Origin: Pseudomonadota bacterium
Lineage (GTDB): Bacteria > Pseudomonadota > Gammaproteobacteria > Burkholderiales > Burkholderiaceae_E
Length of the DNA: 40,074 nt
Direction of reading: 5' to 3'
Assembly: GCA_023389055.1 (NCBI GenBank)
Contig: JAEWFA010000056.1
Span: forward strand, 1-40,074
Part shown: piece after piece, positions 1 to 7,089 of the stretch
Position numbering within the stretch: the stretch's first letter is position 1
Layout: each line of letters opens with the position of its first letter
The notes under the pieces: model-generated
The model's input: only the letters and a program-made list of their open reading frames with translations
Database searches by the model: none
Told to the model about the DNA's origin: nothing
Translations under genes and position numbers: made by a program

Positions 1-1188
1 GAGCGCACACGCCGCCCGGAACGCGAACCAGGAGCCCGCGACGAAACGACGCGCGCGGCGCGCGGTGAGCGTCGCGACCGTCCGGAGCACGGCGATCGTC
101 CCGAGCGCGGCGATCGTCCGGAGCGCGGCGATCGCCCGGAGCGCGGCGATCGATCCGACCGTGCTGAGCGGGCGGATCGTCGCGAGCGCGGGCCGCGCGT
201 CGAGGCGGAGCGAGGCGAGCCGGGAACTCGTCCCGAACGCGCGGAACGCAGCGAACGACCTGCACGGGGCGAGCGAGCCGAGCGTGCGGAACGAAGCGAA
301 CGTCCGAGGCGCGCGGAGCGCAGCGAGCATCCCGCGGCCGCCCCTGAAACGTTGTCCGCCCAGGCGGTCACGGCCGAGGAAGGCATCGTCGTTCCGCCCG
401 CACTCGCCGATGCCGAGCTGCTCGCCGTAGCACCGGGCGCGGAGGACGAGTCGGCCCAGGCCGGCGAAGCCCGCGACGAGGCGCACACCGGACGCAGCCG
501 TCGCCGGCGCGGCCGTCGAGGCGGCGCCCAGCGCAATGGTGCGGCAGCGCCGGAGGGCACCGCAGCCGAGCCCGAAGACGAGACGGTCGCGGCCAGCGAC
601 GGCGATGATGCTGGCGAAGAAGGCGTGAGCGTCGCGGAAAGCGAAGCCGAAATCGAAGCGATCGCGGCGGAAGCGGCTTCCCCCGGTCTAGCCGACGACG
701 CTGCTGCCGACGTGGCCGGGGTCCCCGCCGCGGCACGCGCGCGTGCCGACGTGCCACGCGAGCCCGCCCGCGTCATTCCCGAAAGCCTGCGCAAACCGAA
801 GATCCAGGCGAGTGACGAGCAGCCCCCGTCCGCGCAGCCGCGGGCCCCGCAGGAACCGGGCATCGCTGCCGATGCGGAAGCGGTCGAAACCTCGTCCCCG
901 GAGCCGAAGCGCACCGTGGCCGGCTCGCAGGAGCCGAAGGTCGATCGGGTTGCGCCGAAGGAAGCGGCCGAGCCGATCGTTCCGGCGTCGCTGCCGAAGG
1001 ATCAACTCGAATCGATCGTCGAGTCGGCCGGGCTGCAGTGGGTAGAGACGACGCACCCCGCCGCGCCGGAGCCGCAGCCCGAGTTGGTACCGGCGCCGCG
1101 CAAGCCACGCGTGCGCAAGCCGCGCAGCGTCGCCGCTTCGGAACCGCTGCAGCAGGTGGAGACCACGCCCCCCGGCGAGGAGGGCTGA
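1..1188 (+). CDS. rne: Ribonuclease E, C-terminal tail (5' truncated by window edge)
   Basis: The reading frame is open from base 1, so this is the last 395 residues of a longer protein. RNase E is the endonuclease that organises the RNA degradosome; its catalytic half would lie left of the window. What is visible is a low-complexity, probably disordered tail: an Arg/Glu-rich opening with RPERGD repeats, an Arg block (SRRRRGRRGG) that could bind RNA, acidic Ala/Glu stretches, then a conserved-looking end containing LESIVESAGLQWVET and PRKPRVRKPR. That ending resembles betaproteobacterial RNase E tails as I remember them. An alternative is another Arg-rich RNA-binding protein, since no catalytic domain can be seen. 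It faces the formate dehydrogenase operon and is separated from it by a strong hairpin. Confidence 0.7.
   Translation, partial: ERTRRPEREPGARDETTRAARGERRDRPEHGDRPERGDRPERGDRPERGDRSDRAERADRRERGPRVEAERGEPGTRPERAERSERPARGERAERAERSERPRRAERSEHPAAAPETLSAQAVTAEEGIVVPPALADAELLAVAPGAEDESAQAGEARDEAHTGRSRRRRGRRGGAQRNGAAAPEGTAAEPEDETVAASDGDDAGEEGVSVAESEAEIEAIAAEAASPGLADDAAADVAGVPAAARARADVPREPARVIPESLRKPKIQASDEQPPSAQPRAPQEPGIAADAEAVETSSPEPKRTVAGSQEPKVDRVAPKEAAEPIVPASLPKDQLESIVESAGLQWVETTHPAAPEPQPELVPAPRKPRVRKPRSVAASEPLQQVETTPPGEEG
79..168 (+). repeat. Tandem 18-base repeat coding RPERGD
   Basis: Four in-frame 18-base units (79-96, 97-114, 115-132, 133-150) encode RPEHGD, RPERGD, RPERGD and RPERGD. A decayed fifth unit follows (151-168, RSDRAE). 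The units differ mainly at third codon positions. They lie in the disordered RNase E tail, where repeat number can vary without harming catalysis. Confidence 0.85.
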
Positions 1189-1204
1189 GTCCCGCAGAGA
1201 GATC

Positions 1205-1229
1205 GGGGAAGGGAGTCCGTCCCTTCCCC
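1205..1229. terminator. Hairpin between converging rne and fdh operon
   Basis: GGGGAAGGGA (1205-1214) and TCCCTTCCCC (1220-1229) form a perfect 10-bp stem with a 5-base loop. It lies 16 bases after the rne stop and 12 bases beyond the stop of the minus-strand gamma-subunit gene. There is no long T run on either side, so it could be a weak intrinsic terminator in both directions or a 3'-end-protecting hairpin. Confidence 0.65.
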
Positions 1230-1241
1230 GTCCCTTGCTCG

Positions 1242-2327
1242 TCAGCCGTGTAACTGACTCGGAAGCGCCGCCGCAGTCCCCTCGTCGGAGCGTCGCGCGG
1301 GAACCTTGCCGGAGCGGATGTCCTCGTACCACAAGCGATGATGCTCCTTGGCCCACGTCTCGTCGACGTAGCCGGACTCCATCGACTCGAGGGCGCCTTC
1401 CATCCCGATCGTGCCCAGGTAGGCGTGGCCGAAGACGAGCGCGACGAACAGCAGCGCGGCACCGACGTGGATCCACCAGTATGTCTGCATCGTCGCCCGC
1501 GTCTGATCGAAGTTCGGGAAGTTCAGCACGAACCCTGCGACCGACACGATGATGCCGAGCACGACGACGCCGACCCAGAAGAACACCTTCTCGCCGCCAT
1601 TGAAGCGGCCGCTGGGCGGGTGATCGCCTTTCTTCGAGAGCATTCCACCGGCGCGCGCGAGCCATCGCAGGTCATAACCGCGGATCCAGTTGTCGCGCAC
1701 GAAGATCGCGAACATCGCGATCGTCGTGACGGCGAACAGCGGGCCGATGAAATTGTGCGTGGTCTTCGAGACGATGGCGAGGATCGAGAAGATCGTATAG
1801 CCGGTGAGCGGCAGCAGGATGTGCTTGCCGAACAGCATCAGGATGCCGGTCAGCCCCAGCACGACGAACGCGGCGGCATTCAGCCAGTGCGTGGCGCGTT
1901 CGACGAACGTGAAGCGCTCGATCAGGTGCCCGGTAGGCGGCTCGTGCAGCCGTATCTGACCGCGATACACGTAGAACAGCGCGATCAGGATCAGCACGCC
2001 GACCAGGAACCAGCCGCCCCAGACCGTCATCGGGCCGTTGCGCAGCTGGCGCCAGTCTTCGCCGCGCGGCTCGATCAGGACGCCGCCTTCGCGCTTCGGC
2101 AACTGCGTGGAGAACGCCTCGGCCGAATTCACCTGCCGCCAGATCGGCGCGTTGTTGTACGGCTGGACTCTCTGCCGAGCCGCCGGGTCGTCCCGCGTCT
2201 CGGCGAGCGCCTTCGACGCGGACGACGCGCTGGGCACCTCGGCCGGCACTTCGTCCTGCTGCTGGGCGAAGGCCGCGAAGCACCACAGCCCGATCAGCAG
2301 CGTCAGAGCACGCATCGTTCTTTTCAT
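1242..2327 (-). CDS. Formate dehydrogenase gamma subunit (cytochrome b, membrane anchor)
   Basis: The 361-residue protein is the membrane subunit that takes electrons from the beta subunit through haem b to the quinone pool. It starts with a short hydrophobic signal-like segment (MRALTLLIGLWCFAAFAQQ), then a periplasmic stretch containing RVQPYNNAPIW and VLIEPRGEDWRQLRNGP, then several membrane helices (GGWFLVGVLILIALFYVYRG; AAFVVLGLTGILMLFG; a helix before FVRDNWIRGYD; VVVLGIIVSVAGFVLN; HVGAALLFVALVFGHAYLG). Candidate haem ligands are the His residues in ATHWLNA, SKTTHNFIGP, WWIHVG and FGHAYLG. The ATG at 2327 is preceded by GGAGGG. It lies last in the operon, directly after a small lipoprotein gene. 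Confidence 0.93.
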   Translation of the reverse strand: MKRTMRALTLLIGLWCFAAFAQQQDEVPAEVPSASSASKALAETRDDPAARQRVQPYNNAPIWRQVNSAEAFSTQLPKREGGVLIEPRGEDWRQLRNGPMTVWGGWFLVGVLILIALFYVYRGQIRLHEPPTGHLIERFTFVERATHWLNAAAFVVLGLTGILMLFGKHILLPLTGYTIFSILAIVSKTTHNFIGPLFAVTTIAMFAIFVRDNWIRGYDLRWLARAGGMLSKKGDHPPSGRFNGGEKVFFWVGVVVLGIIVSVAGFVLNFPNFDQTRATMQTYWWIHVGAALLFVALVFGHAYLGTIGMEGALESMESGYVDETWAKEHHRLWYEDIRSGKVPARRSDEGTAAALPSQLHG

Positions 2328-2329
2328 GA

Positions 2330-2581
2330 CTACCCTCCGATGCGGATGTACTCGTTCTGGCCCTGCAGCCGCTTCGTGAGTTCGGTCTCCCAGCTCTCCT
2401 TGTCGCCGCGCTTGTACTGCGTCTGGAAGAGCAGCGGATCGCCTTCCCAGTTCGCCGTGTCGCGCGTCACGGTCTTGCCCATGTGTTGCTCTTCGAGCAG
2501 CTGCGGGTTCTCGGTGCACGCGCCGAGCGCCGACAGCGCGACGAGCCCGGCGGCCAGCGCCGCGATGCGAAGGTTTCCCAT
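2330..2581 (-). CDS. Small lipoprotein between the FDH beta and gamma genes
   Basis: The 83-residue product has a signal peptide ending in a lipobox (LSALGAC) with the lipidated Cys near residue 22. A short polar domain follows (about 60 residues; RDTANWEGDPLLFQTQYKR and KRLQGQNEYIRIGG). No cysteine beyond the lipobox and no cofactor motif is visible. It is tightly placed: the stop lies 2 bases before the gamma-subunit ATG, and the beta-subunit stop is 3 bases upstream of its start. That argues for a role in assembly or stability of the membrane-bound formate dehydrogenase, but this is inferred from position. I do not recognise the family. Confidence 0.8.
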   Translation of the reverse strand: MGNLRIAALAAGLVALSALGACTENPQLLEEQHMGKTVTRDTANWEGDPLLFQTQYKRGDKESWETELTKRLQGQNEYIRIGG

Positions 2582-2584
2582 GGC

Positions 2585-3202
2585 TCAGCTCCCTTGCTTG
2601 ACCGGCTGCTGCGCCCCGCCCGGACCATAGGCGGTACCCCACCCCCACAGCTCGGCACCCTTGCCGCGTGCCATCACGCGCTGCCGGTAGATGTTGGCGA
2701 GCTGCTCGCCGTCGCCGCCGAGCAGCGCCTTCGTCGAGCACATCTCGGCGCAGACCGGAAGCTTGCCCTCGGCGAGGCGGTTGCGCCCGTACTTGGCGAA
2801 CTCCTCTGCCGAGCCATCCTTCTCGGGTCCACCGGCGCAGAACGTGCATTTGTCCATCTTGCCGCGCAGACCGAAGGCTCCGGCCTGCGGAAACTGCGGC
2901 GCGCCGAACGGGCACGCGTAGAAGCAGTAGCCACAGCCGATGCACAAGTCCTTGTCGTGCAGGACGACTCCTTCGCTGGTGCGGTAGAAGCAGTCGACCG
3001 GGCACACCGCCATGCACGGCGCGTCGGAGCAATGCATGCACGCCACCGAGATGGAGCGCTCGCCGGGCTGCCCGTCGTTCAACGTGACCACGCGCCGCCG
3101 GTTCACGCCCCATGGAATCTCGTGCTCCTGCTTGCAGGCGGTGACACAGCTGTTGCATTCGATGCAGCGTTCGGCATCGCAGATGAACTTCATTCGAGCC
3201 AT
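2585..3202 (-). CDS. fdh3B: Formate dehydrogenase beta subunit, FDH3 type, four [4Fe-4S] clusters
   Basis: The 205-residue iron-sulfur subunit wires the catalytic subunit to the cytochrome b subunit. Four cysteine groups are visible: CIECNSCVTAC near residues 13-23; CMHCSDAPCMAVCP near 55-68; CIGCGYCFYACP near 87-98; and CTFC with a later CAEMC near 118-155. This is the usual arrangement for DMSO-reductase-family electron-transfer subunits. There is no C-terminal membrane helix, unlike the longer E. coli FdnH/FdoH, which fits the shorter FDH3 form. The ATG at 3202 gives MARMKFICDAERC; a second ATG 9 bases on is possible. Confidence 0.94.
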   Translation of the reverse strand: MARMKFICDAERCIECNSCVTACKQEHEIPWGVNRRRVVTLNDGQPGERSISVACMHCSDAPCMAVCPVDCFYRTSEGVVLHDKDLCIGCGYCFYACPFGAPQFPQAGAFGLRGKMDKCTFCAGGPEKDGSAEEFAKYGRNRLAEGKLPVCAEMCSTKALLGGDGEQLANIYRQRVMARGKGAELWGWGTAYGPGGAQQPVKQGS

Positions 3203-3236
3203 GTAGGGTCTCCTTTTATCCGTTCTGCGATGCGCG

Positions 3237-6185
3237 TCAGGCGAACTTCTCGACCTGGCAGATCGTCGTCTTCGTTTCCTGCATCATCGTCACCGAGTCG
3301 TACCCATAGGTGGTGGCCGTGTTGACGGCCTCCCCGCGCACGACGGGCGCCGCGCCCTGCGGATAGAACTCCAGCAGGTCGCGGCCCTGCCACCAGCCGG
3401 CGAAGTGGAACGGCATCCAGCAGGTGTCGGGACCCACGCGCTCGGTAACCAGCGCCTTGACCTTGAGCTTCGCGCCGGTGGGCGTGGACAACCAGACGTA
3501 CTCGTCGTTGCGGATCCCACGGTCGTTTGCCGCCTTCGGGTTGATCTCGACGAAGGCCTCCTGCTGCAGTTCCGCCAGCCACGGGTTCGACCGCGTCTCG
3601 TCGCCGCCGCCTTCGTACTCGGTGAGCCGTCCCGACGAGAGGATCAGCGGGAACTTCTCGTACATCTTCTCGGCGACGTTCTTCTGCTGCAGCGTCTTGT
3701 ACAGCGTGGGCATGCGCCAGAACTTGTTCTTGTCGTCGTGCGTGGGGTACTTCTCGACGAGGTCCGGACGCGTGCCGTAGATCGGCTCGCGGTGCAGCGG
3801 GATCGGGTCGGGGAAGTTCCAGACGATCGCTCGCGCCTTGGCGTTGCCGAACGGATAGCAGCCGTGGTTCTTCATGACCACGCGGATGATTCCGCCCGAA
3901 TTGTCGGTCTTCCAGTTCTTGCCTTCGGCCGCCTTCTTCTCCTCGTCGGTGAGTTCGTCCCACCAGCCGAGTTTCTTCATCAGCACCGAATCGAACTCCG
4001 GATAGCCGCCCTTGATGTCGGCGCCCTTCGAGTACGAACCCTCGGCCGCCAGCAGCGAGACGCCGTCGCGCTCGACACCGAAGTTGGCGCGGAAGTTGCC
4101 ACCGCCGTCCATCACGTGCCGGCTCGTCTGGTACAGGTTCGGCGACCCCGGGTGCTTCAGCTCCGGATTTCCCCAGCACGGCCACGGCAGCCCGTAGTAA
4201 TCACCGTCGCACGGCCCGCCCACCGCCTTCAGCGTCTTGACGTCGAAGGTGTGCTGGTTCTTCATGTGCAGCTTCAGGCGCTCGGGCGACTGGCCGGTGT
4301 AGCCGATCGTCCAGATCCCGCGGTTGATCTCCTTCAGGATCGACTCGGGCGTGGGCTCGTGCCATTCGATCCCGTGCTTGTTCACGGTGCGCATCTCGTA
4401 GTTCTTCGACAGTTGCTCGCCGAAGCCGAGACGTTCGGCGAACGCTTGCATCAGCGTGTGATCGGGCATCGACTCGAACAGCGGCTCGATGACGCGCTCG
4501 CGCCACTGCAGCGAGCGGTTCGACGCGGTAACCGAGCCGGAGGTCTCGAGCTGCGTGCACGCCGGCAGCAGGTAGACCGCACGATTCGGATTGGTGCTCT
4601 TGTTGTCTCCGCCCCGCATCGCGGCCATCGCCGCCGTCGCCGACGGATAGGGATCGACGACGACGAGCAGGTCGAGCTTGTCCATCGCGCGCTTCATGTC
4701 CAGCCCGCGCGTCTGCGAGTTCGGCGCGTGTCCCCAGTACACGACGCCGCGCAGGTTGCTCGGCTGGTCGAGCGCGCTCTTGTCCTCCAGCACGCCGTCA
4801 CACCAGCGCGAGACGGTGATGCCGGCCTTCTCCATCATTCCGGGAGCGAACTGCGCCTTCATCCATTCGTAGTCGACGCCCCAGACCGCCGCGAAGTGCT
4901 TCCACGAACCCGCGGCTACGCCGTAATAGCCCGGCAGCGAGTCCGGGTTCGGACCGATGTCGGTGGCGCCCTGCACGTTGTCGTGTCCGCGGAAGATGTT
5001 CGCCCCGCCGCCGGAGACGCCGACGTTGCCCAACGCAAGCTGCACGATGCACGACGCGCGCACCATCGCGTTGCCGATCGAGTGCTGCGTCTGTCCCATG
5101 CACCAGACGAGCGTCGACGGGCGGTTCTTCGCCATCATCTCCGCGGCCTGCGCCAGGATCGCCTCGGGAACGCCCGAAGCCTCCTCGACCTTGTCGGGCG
5201 TCCACTTGGCGAGCACCTCTTCGCGGACCTTCTCCATCCCGTAGACGCGGTCGTTGATGTACTGCTTGTCTTCCCAGCCGTTCTTGAAGATGTGGTAGAG
5301 CATCCCGAACAGCACCGGAATGTCGGTGCCGGAACGAAAGCGGATGTAGAGATCGGACTTGGCGGCCGTGCGCGTGCGCCGCGGATCGGCGACGATGAGC
5401 TTGGCGCCGTTCTCCTTCGCATGCAGCATGTGCAGCATCGACACCGGGTGCGCCTCGGCGGCGTTCGACCCGATGTAGAACGCGCACTTCGTGTTCTGCA
5501 TGTCGTTGTAGGAGTTCGTCATCGCGCCGTAGCCCCAGGTGTTCGCCACCCCGGAGACGGTCGTCGAGTGACAGATGCGCGCCTGGTGATCCATGTTGTT
5601 CGTTCCGAAGAACGACACCATCTTGCGCATCAGGTACGACTGCTCGTTGCTGTGCTTGGACGAGCCGATCCAGAACACTGCGTCGGGTCCGGACTCCTGC
5701 TTGATCTTCTTCAGCCGCTCGCTGATCTCGTCGAGCGCCTGCTTCCAGCTGATGCGCTGGTACTTGCCGTCGACGAGCTTCATCGGCGTCTTGAGCCGAT
5801 ACTCGCCGTGGCCGTGTTCACGGATGGCAGCGCCCTTGGCGCAGTGCGCGCCCAGGTTCAGCGGCGAATCGAACACCGGCTCCTGGCGCACCCAGACACC
5901 GTTCTCGACCACGGCGTCGATCGAGCAGCCCACCGAGCAGTGCGTGCAGACGGTGCGATGCACCTCGACCTTGCGCTGCGCGTCGGAGGTCTGCGCCTCG
6001 GCTTTCTCGACCATGTTGAACGAGAAGGCGCCGGCGGCAGCGCCCGCGCCAACGCCGATTCCCGAGCGCTTCAGGAACGTGCGCCGGTCGATCGTCGTCG
6101 ACAGCGCCGAACGCACGCCGCGCGCAAGGCTGGCCGTGAGCGCGCCCGGGGCGGGCGTCGCAGCGGATTTGCGTTGCAGTTGCAT
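3237..6185 (-). CDS. Formate dehydrogenase catalytic (alpha) subunit, Mo-bisMGD, Cys form
   Basis: The 982-residue protein oxidises formate to CO2 at a molybdenum bis-guanine-dinucleotide centre and belongs to the DMSO reductase superfamily. A twin-arginine signal (DRRTFLKRSGIGVGAG, from residue 33) indicates export folded through Tat. The N-terminal [4Fe-4S] site is CTHCSVGC (C80, C83, C87) with C115 in HCAKG. The metal-ligand position is Cys (codon TGT at 5571-5573) in QARICHSTTVSG, residue 205; homologues such as E. coli FdnG have selenocysteine there, so no Sec machinery is needed. The ATG at 6185 has GAGGAG upstream and is preferred over an in-frame codon 21 bases earlier. Active-site orientation would be periplasmic. 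Confidence 0.95.
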   Translation of the reverse strand: MQLQRKSAATPAPGALTASLARGVRSALSTTIDRRTFLKRSGIGVGAGAAAGAFSFNMVEKAEAQTSDAQRKVEVHRTVCTHCSVGCSIDAVVENGVWVRQEPVFDSPLNLGAHCAKGAAIREHGHGEYRLKTPMKLVDGKYQRISWKQALDEISERLKKIKQESGPDAVFWIGSSKHSNEQSYLMRKMVSFFGTNNMDHQARICHSTTVSGVANTWGYGAMTNSYNDMQNTKCAFYIGSNAAEAHPVSMLHMLHAKENGAKLIVADPRRTRTAAKSDLYIRFRSGTDIPVLFGMLYHIFKNGWEDKQYINDRVYGMEKVREEVLAKWTPDKVEEASGVPEAILAQAAEMMAKNRPSTLVWCMGQTQHSIGNAMVRASCIVQLALGNVGVSGGGANIFRGHDNVQGATDIGPNPDSLPGYYGVAAGSWKHFAAVWGVDYEWMKAQFAPGMMEKAGITVSRWCDGVLEDKSALDQPSNLRGVVYWGHAPNSQTRGLDMKRAMDKLDLLVVVDPYPSATAAMAAMRGGDNKSTNPNRAVYLLPACTQLETSGSVTASNRSLQWRERVIEPLFESMPDHTLMQAFAERLGFGEQLSKNYEMRTVNKHGIEWHEPTPESILKEINRGIWTIGYTGQSPERLKLHMKNQHTFDVKTLKAVGGPCDGDYYGLPWPCWGNPELKHPGSPNLYQTSRHVMDGGGNFRANFGVERDGVSLLAAEGSYSKGADIKGGYPEFDSVLMKKLGWWDELTDEEKKAAEGKNWKTDNSGGIIRVVMKNHGCYPFGNAKARAIVWNFPDPIPLHREPIYGTRPDLVEKYPTHDDKNKFWRMPTLYKTLQQKNVAEKMYEKFPLILSSGRLTEYEGGGDETRSNPWLAELQQEAFVEINPKAANDRGIRNDEYVWLSTPTGAKLKVKALVTERVGPDTCWMPFHFAGWWQGRDLLEFYPQGAAPVVRGEAVNTATTYGYDSVTMMQETKTTICQVEKFA

Positions 6186-6202
6186 CTCGGGTCTCCTCGT
6201 TC

Positions 6203-6424
6203 TCAAACCAGTGTGCTGCGGTAGTAGCGCTTGACGTGGTCGGTGACGTGGTAACCGCCACCGCCGCGCTCGTCGAGTTTCGCCCGCTCCTTCGTCGGCG
6301 TCGCCTGCACGGCGGCGCCGCGGGTGGCCACCGCGGCGGCGCCGGCCGCCGAAGCGAGCCCCGCTCCGAGCAGGAAACCCCTGCGCGCATTTCCTTGGGT
6401 CGCTTCCGGCTTCTTCGTGCTCAT
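6203..6424 (-). CDS. Formate dehydrogenase region TAT target protein
   Basis: This 73-residue protein has a near twin-arginine leader (NARRGFLLGAG) followed by an Ala-rich hydrophobic stretch. It ends in YHVTDHVKRYYRSTLV. It matches the small Tat-signal proteins known only from next to formate dehydrogenase catalytic genes; their function is not established. The gene ends 17 bases before the catalytic-subunit start, and the two leaders are similar, so it may act as an escort or a competitor for Tat export. That role is inference. Confidence 0.88.
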   Translation of the reverse strand: MSTKKPEATQGNARRGFLLGAGLASAAGAAAVATRGAAVQATPTKERAKLDERGGGGYHVTDHVKRYYRSTLV

Positions 6425-6444
6425 GGCTGCATTCCTCCGCAAGG

Positions 6445-7089
6445 TCAGTCGAGGGATTCGAAGTCGAACGCCTGGCGCTCCACGGCGAGGAATTCGCCGA
6501 GAAGCCGTGCGGCGTGCTTGTAGAAATCGGTGACGCCGCAGTGCTCGATTGCGCTCACGAGCGACTCGTACCACGGCGACAGAAAGCGTTGAAAGAACAC
6601 CCGCTGGGTCTGAAGGCTTCGCACCGTATCGGGCGCGGCGACGATCAGCCAGGCCATCGTCTCGCACAGCGCCGAAACGTGGTCTTCGGTATCCGAGACG
6701 TCGGCTCTGCGCGCGACGCCCAACAGCGCCAGATGCTGGCGCAGGTCGACGAGCGGCCGCTCGTGCAGGTACCCGCTGATGTGCCAGGAGGCATTCAGGA
6801 ACACCTCGGCCTTGCCGACGCCGATGAAAGCCGCCTCGTATTCCTGGCGCACCGCCTCCGCGTCGGCATTGGCACACGCAAGCGCGAAGGCGTTCCACGC
6901 GCGACCCAGCGCAGTGGCGTCGGCGTCGTTTGCGTCGGGCGCCGTAGCCTGGCGGCCGATTTCCGCGAGTCGTGCGGCCGACAGCGGCGCGCGGAAGAAT
7001 TCCGCCAGCGTCGAGTACCAGCGGGCACGCGCAACGTCCTCGGGCGACACCGGAGACGATCGGAACGACGCCGGTGTCGCTGCGTTCAT
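6445..7089 (-). CDS. TorD/DmsD-family molybdoenzyme chaperone
   Basis: The 214-residue cytoplasmic protein appears all-helical. The TorD-family signature region is visible (EAAFIGVGKAEVFLNASWH, then a segment ending DTEDHVSALCETMAWLI, whose E-D-H core is typical). TorD-like chaperones bind the Tat leader of a molybdoenzyme and hold it until cofactor is inserted. Here the client is almost certainly the catalytic subunit encoded two genes downstream. The ATG at 7089 overlaps the stop of the preceding ferredoxin gene (ATGA), suggesting translational coupling. Confidence 0.9.
   Translation of the reverse strand: MNAATPASFRSSPVSPEDVARARWYSTLAEFFRAPLSAARLAEIGRQATAPDANDADATALGRAWNAFALACANADAEAVRQEYEAAFIGVGKAEVFLNASWHISGYLHERPLVDLRQHLALLGVARRADVSDTEDHVSALCETMAWLIVAAPDTVRSLQTQRVFFQRFLSPWYESLVSAIEHCGVTDFYKHAARLLGEFLAVERQAFDFESLD

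Noticed and set aside
3405..6224. 939-codon open frame on the plus strand opposite the formate dehydrogenase alpha gene
   Set aside because: It mirrors the real gene in GC-rich DNA; its translation is Arg/Val/Leu-rich without domains, while the minus strand shows every family motif.
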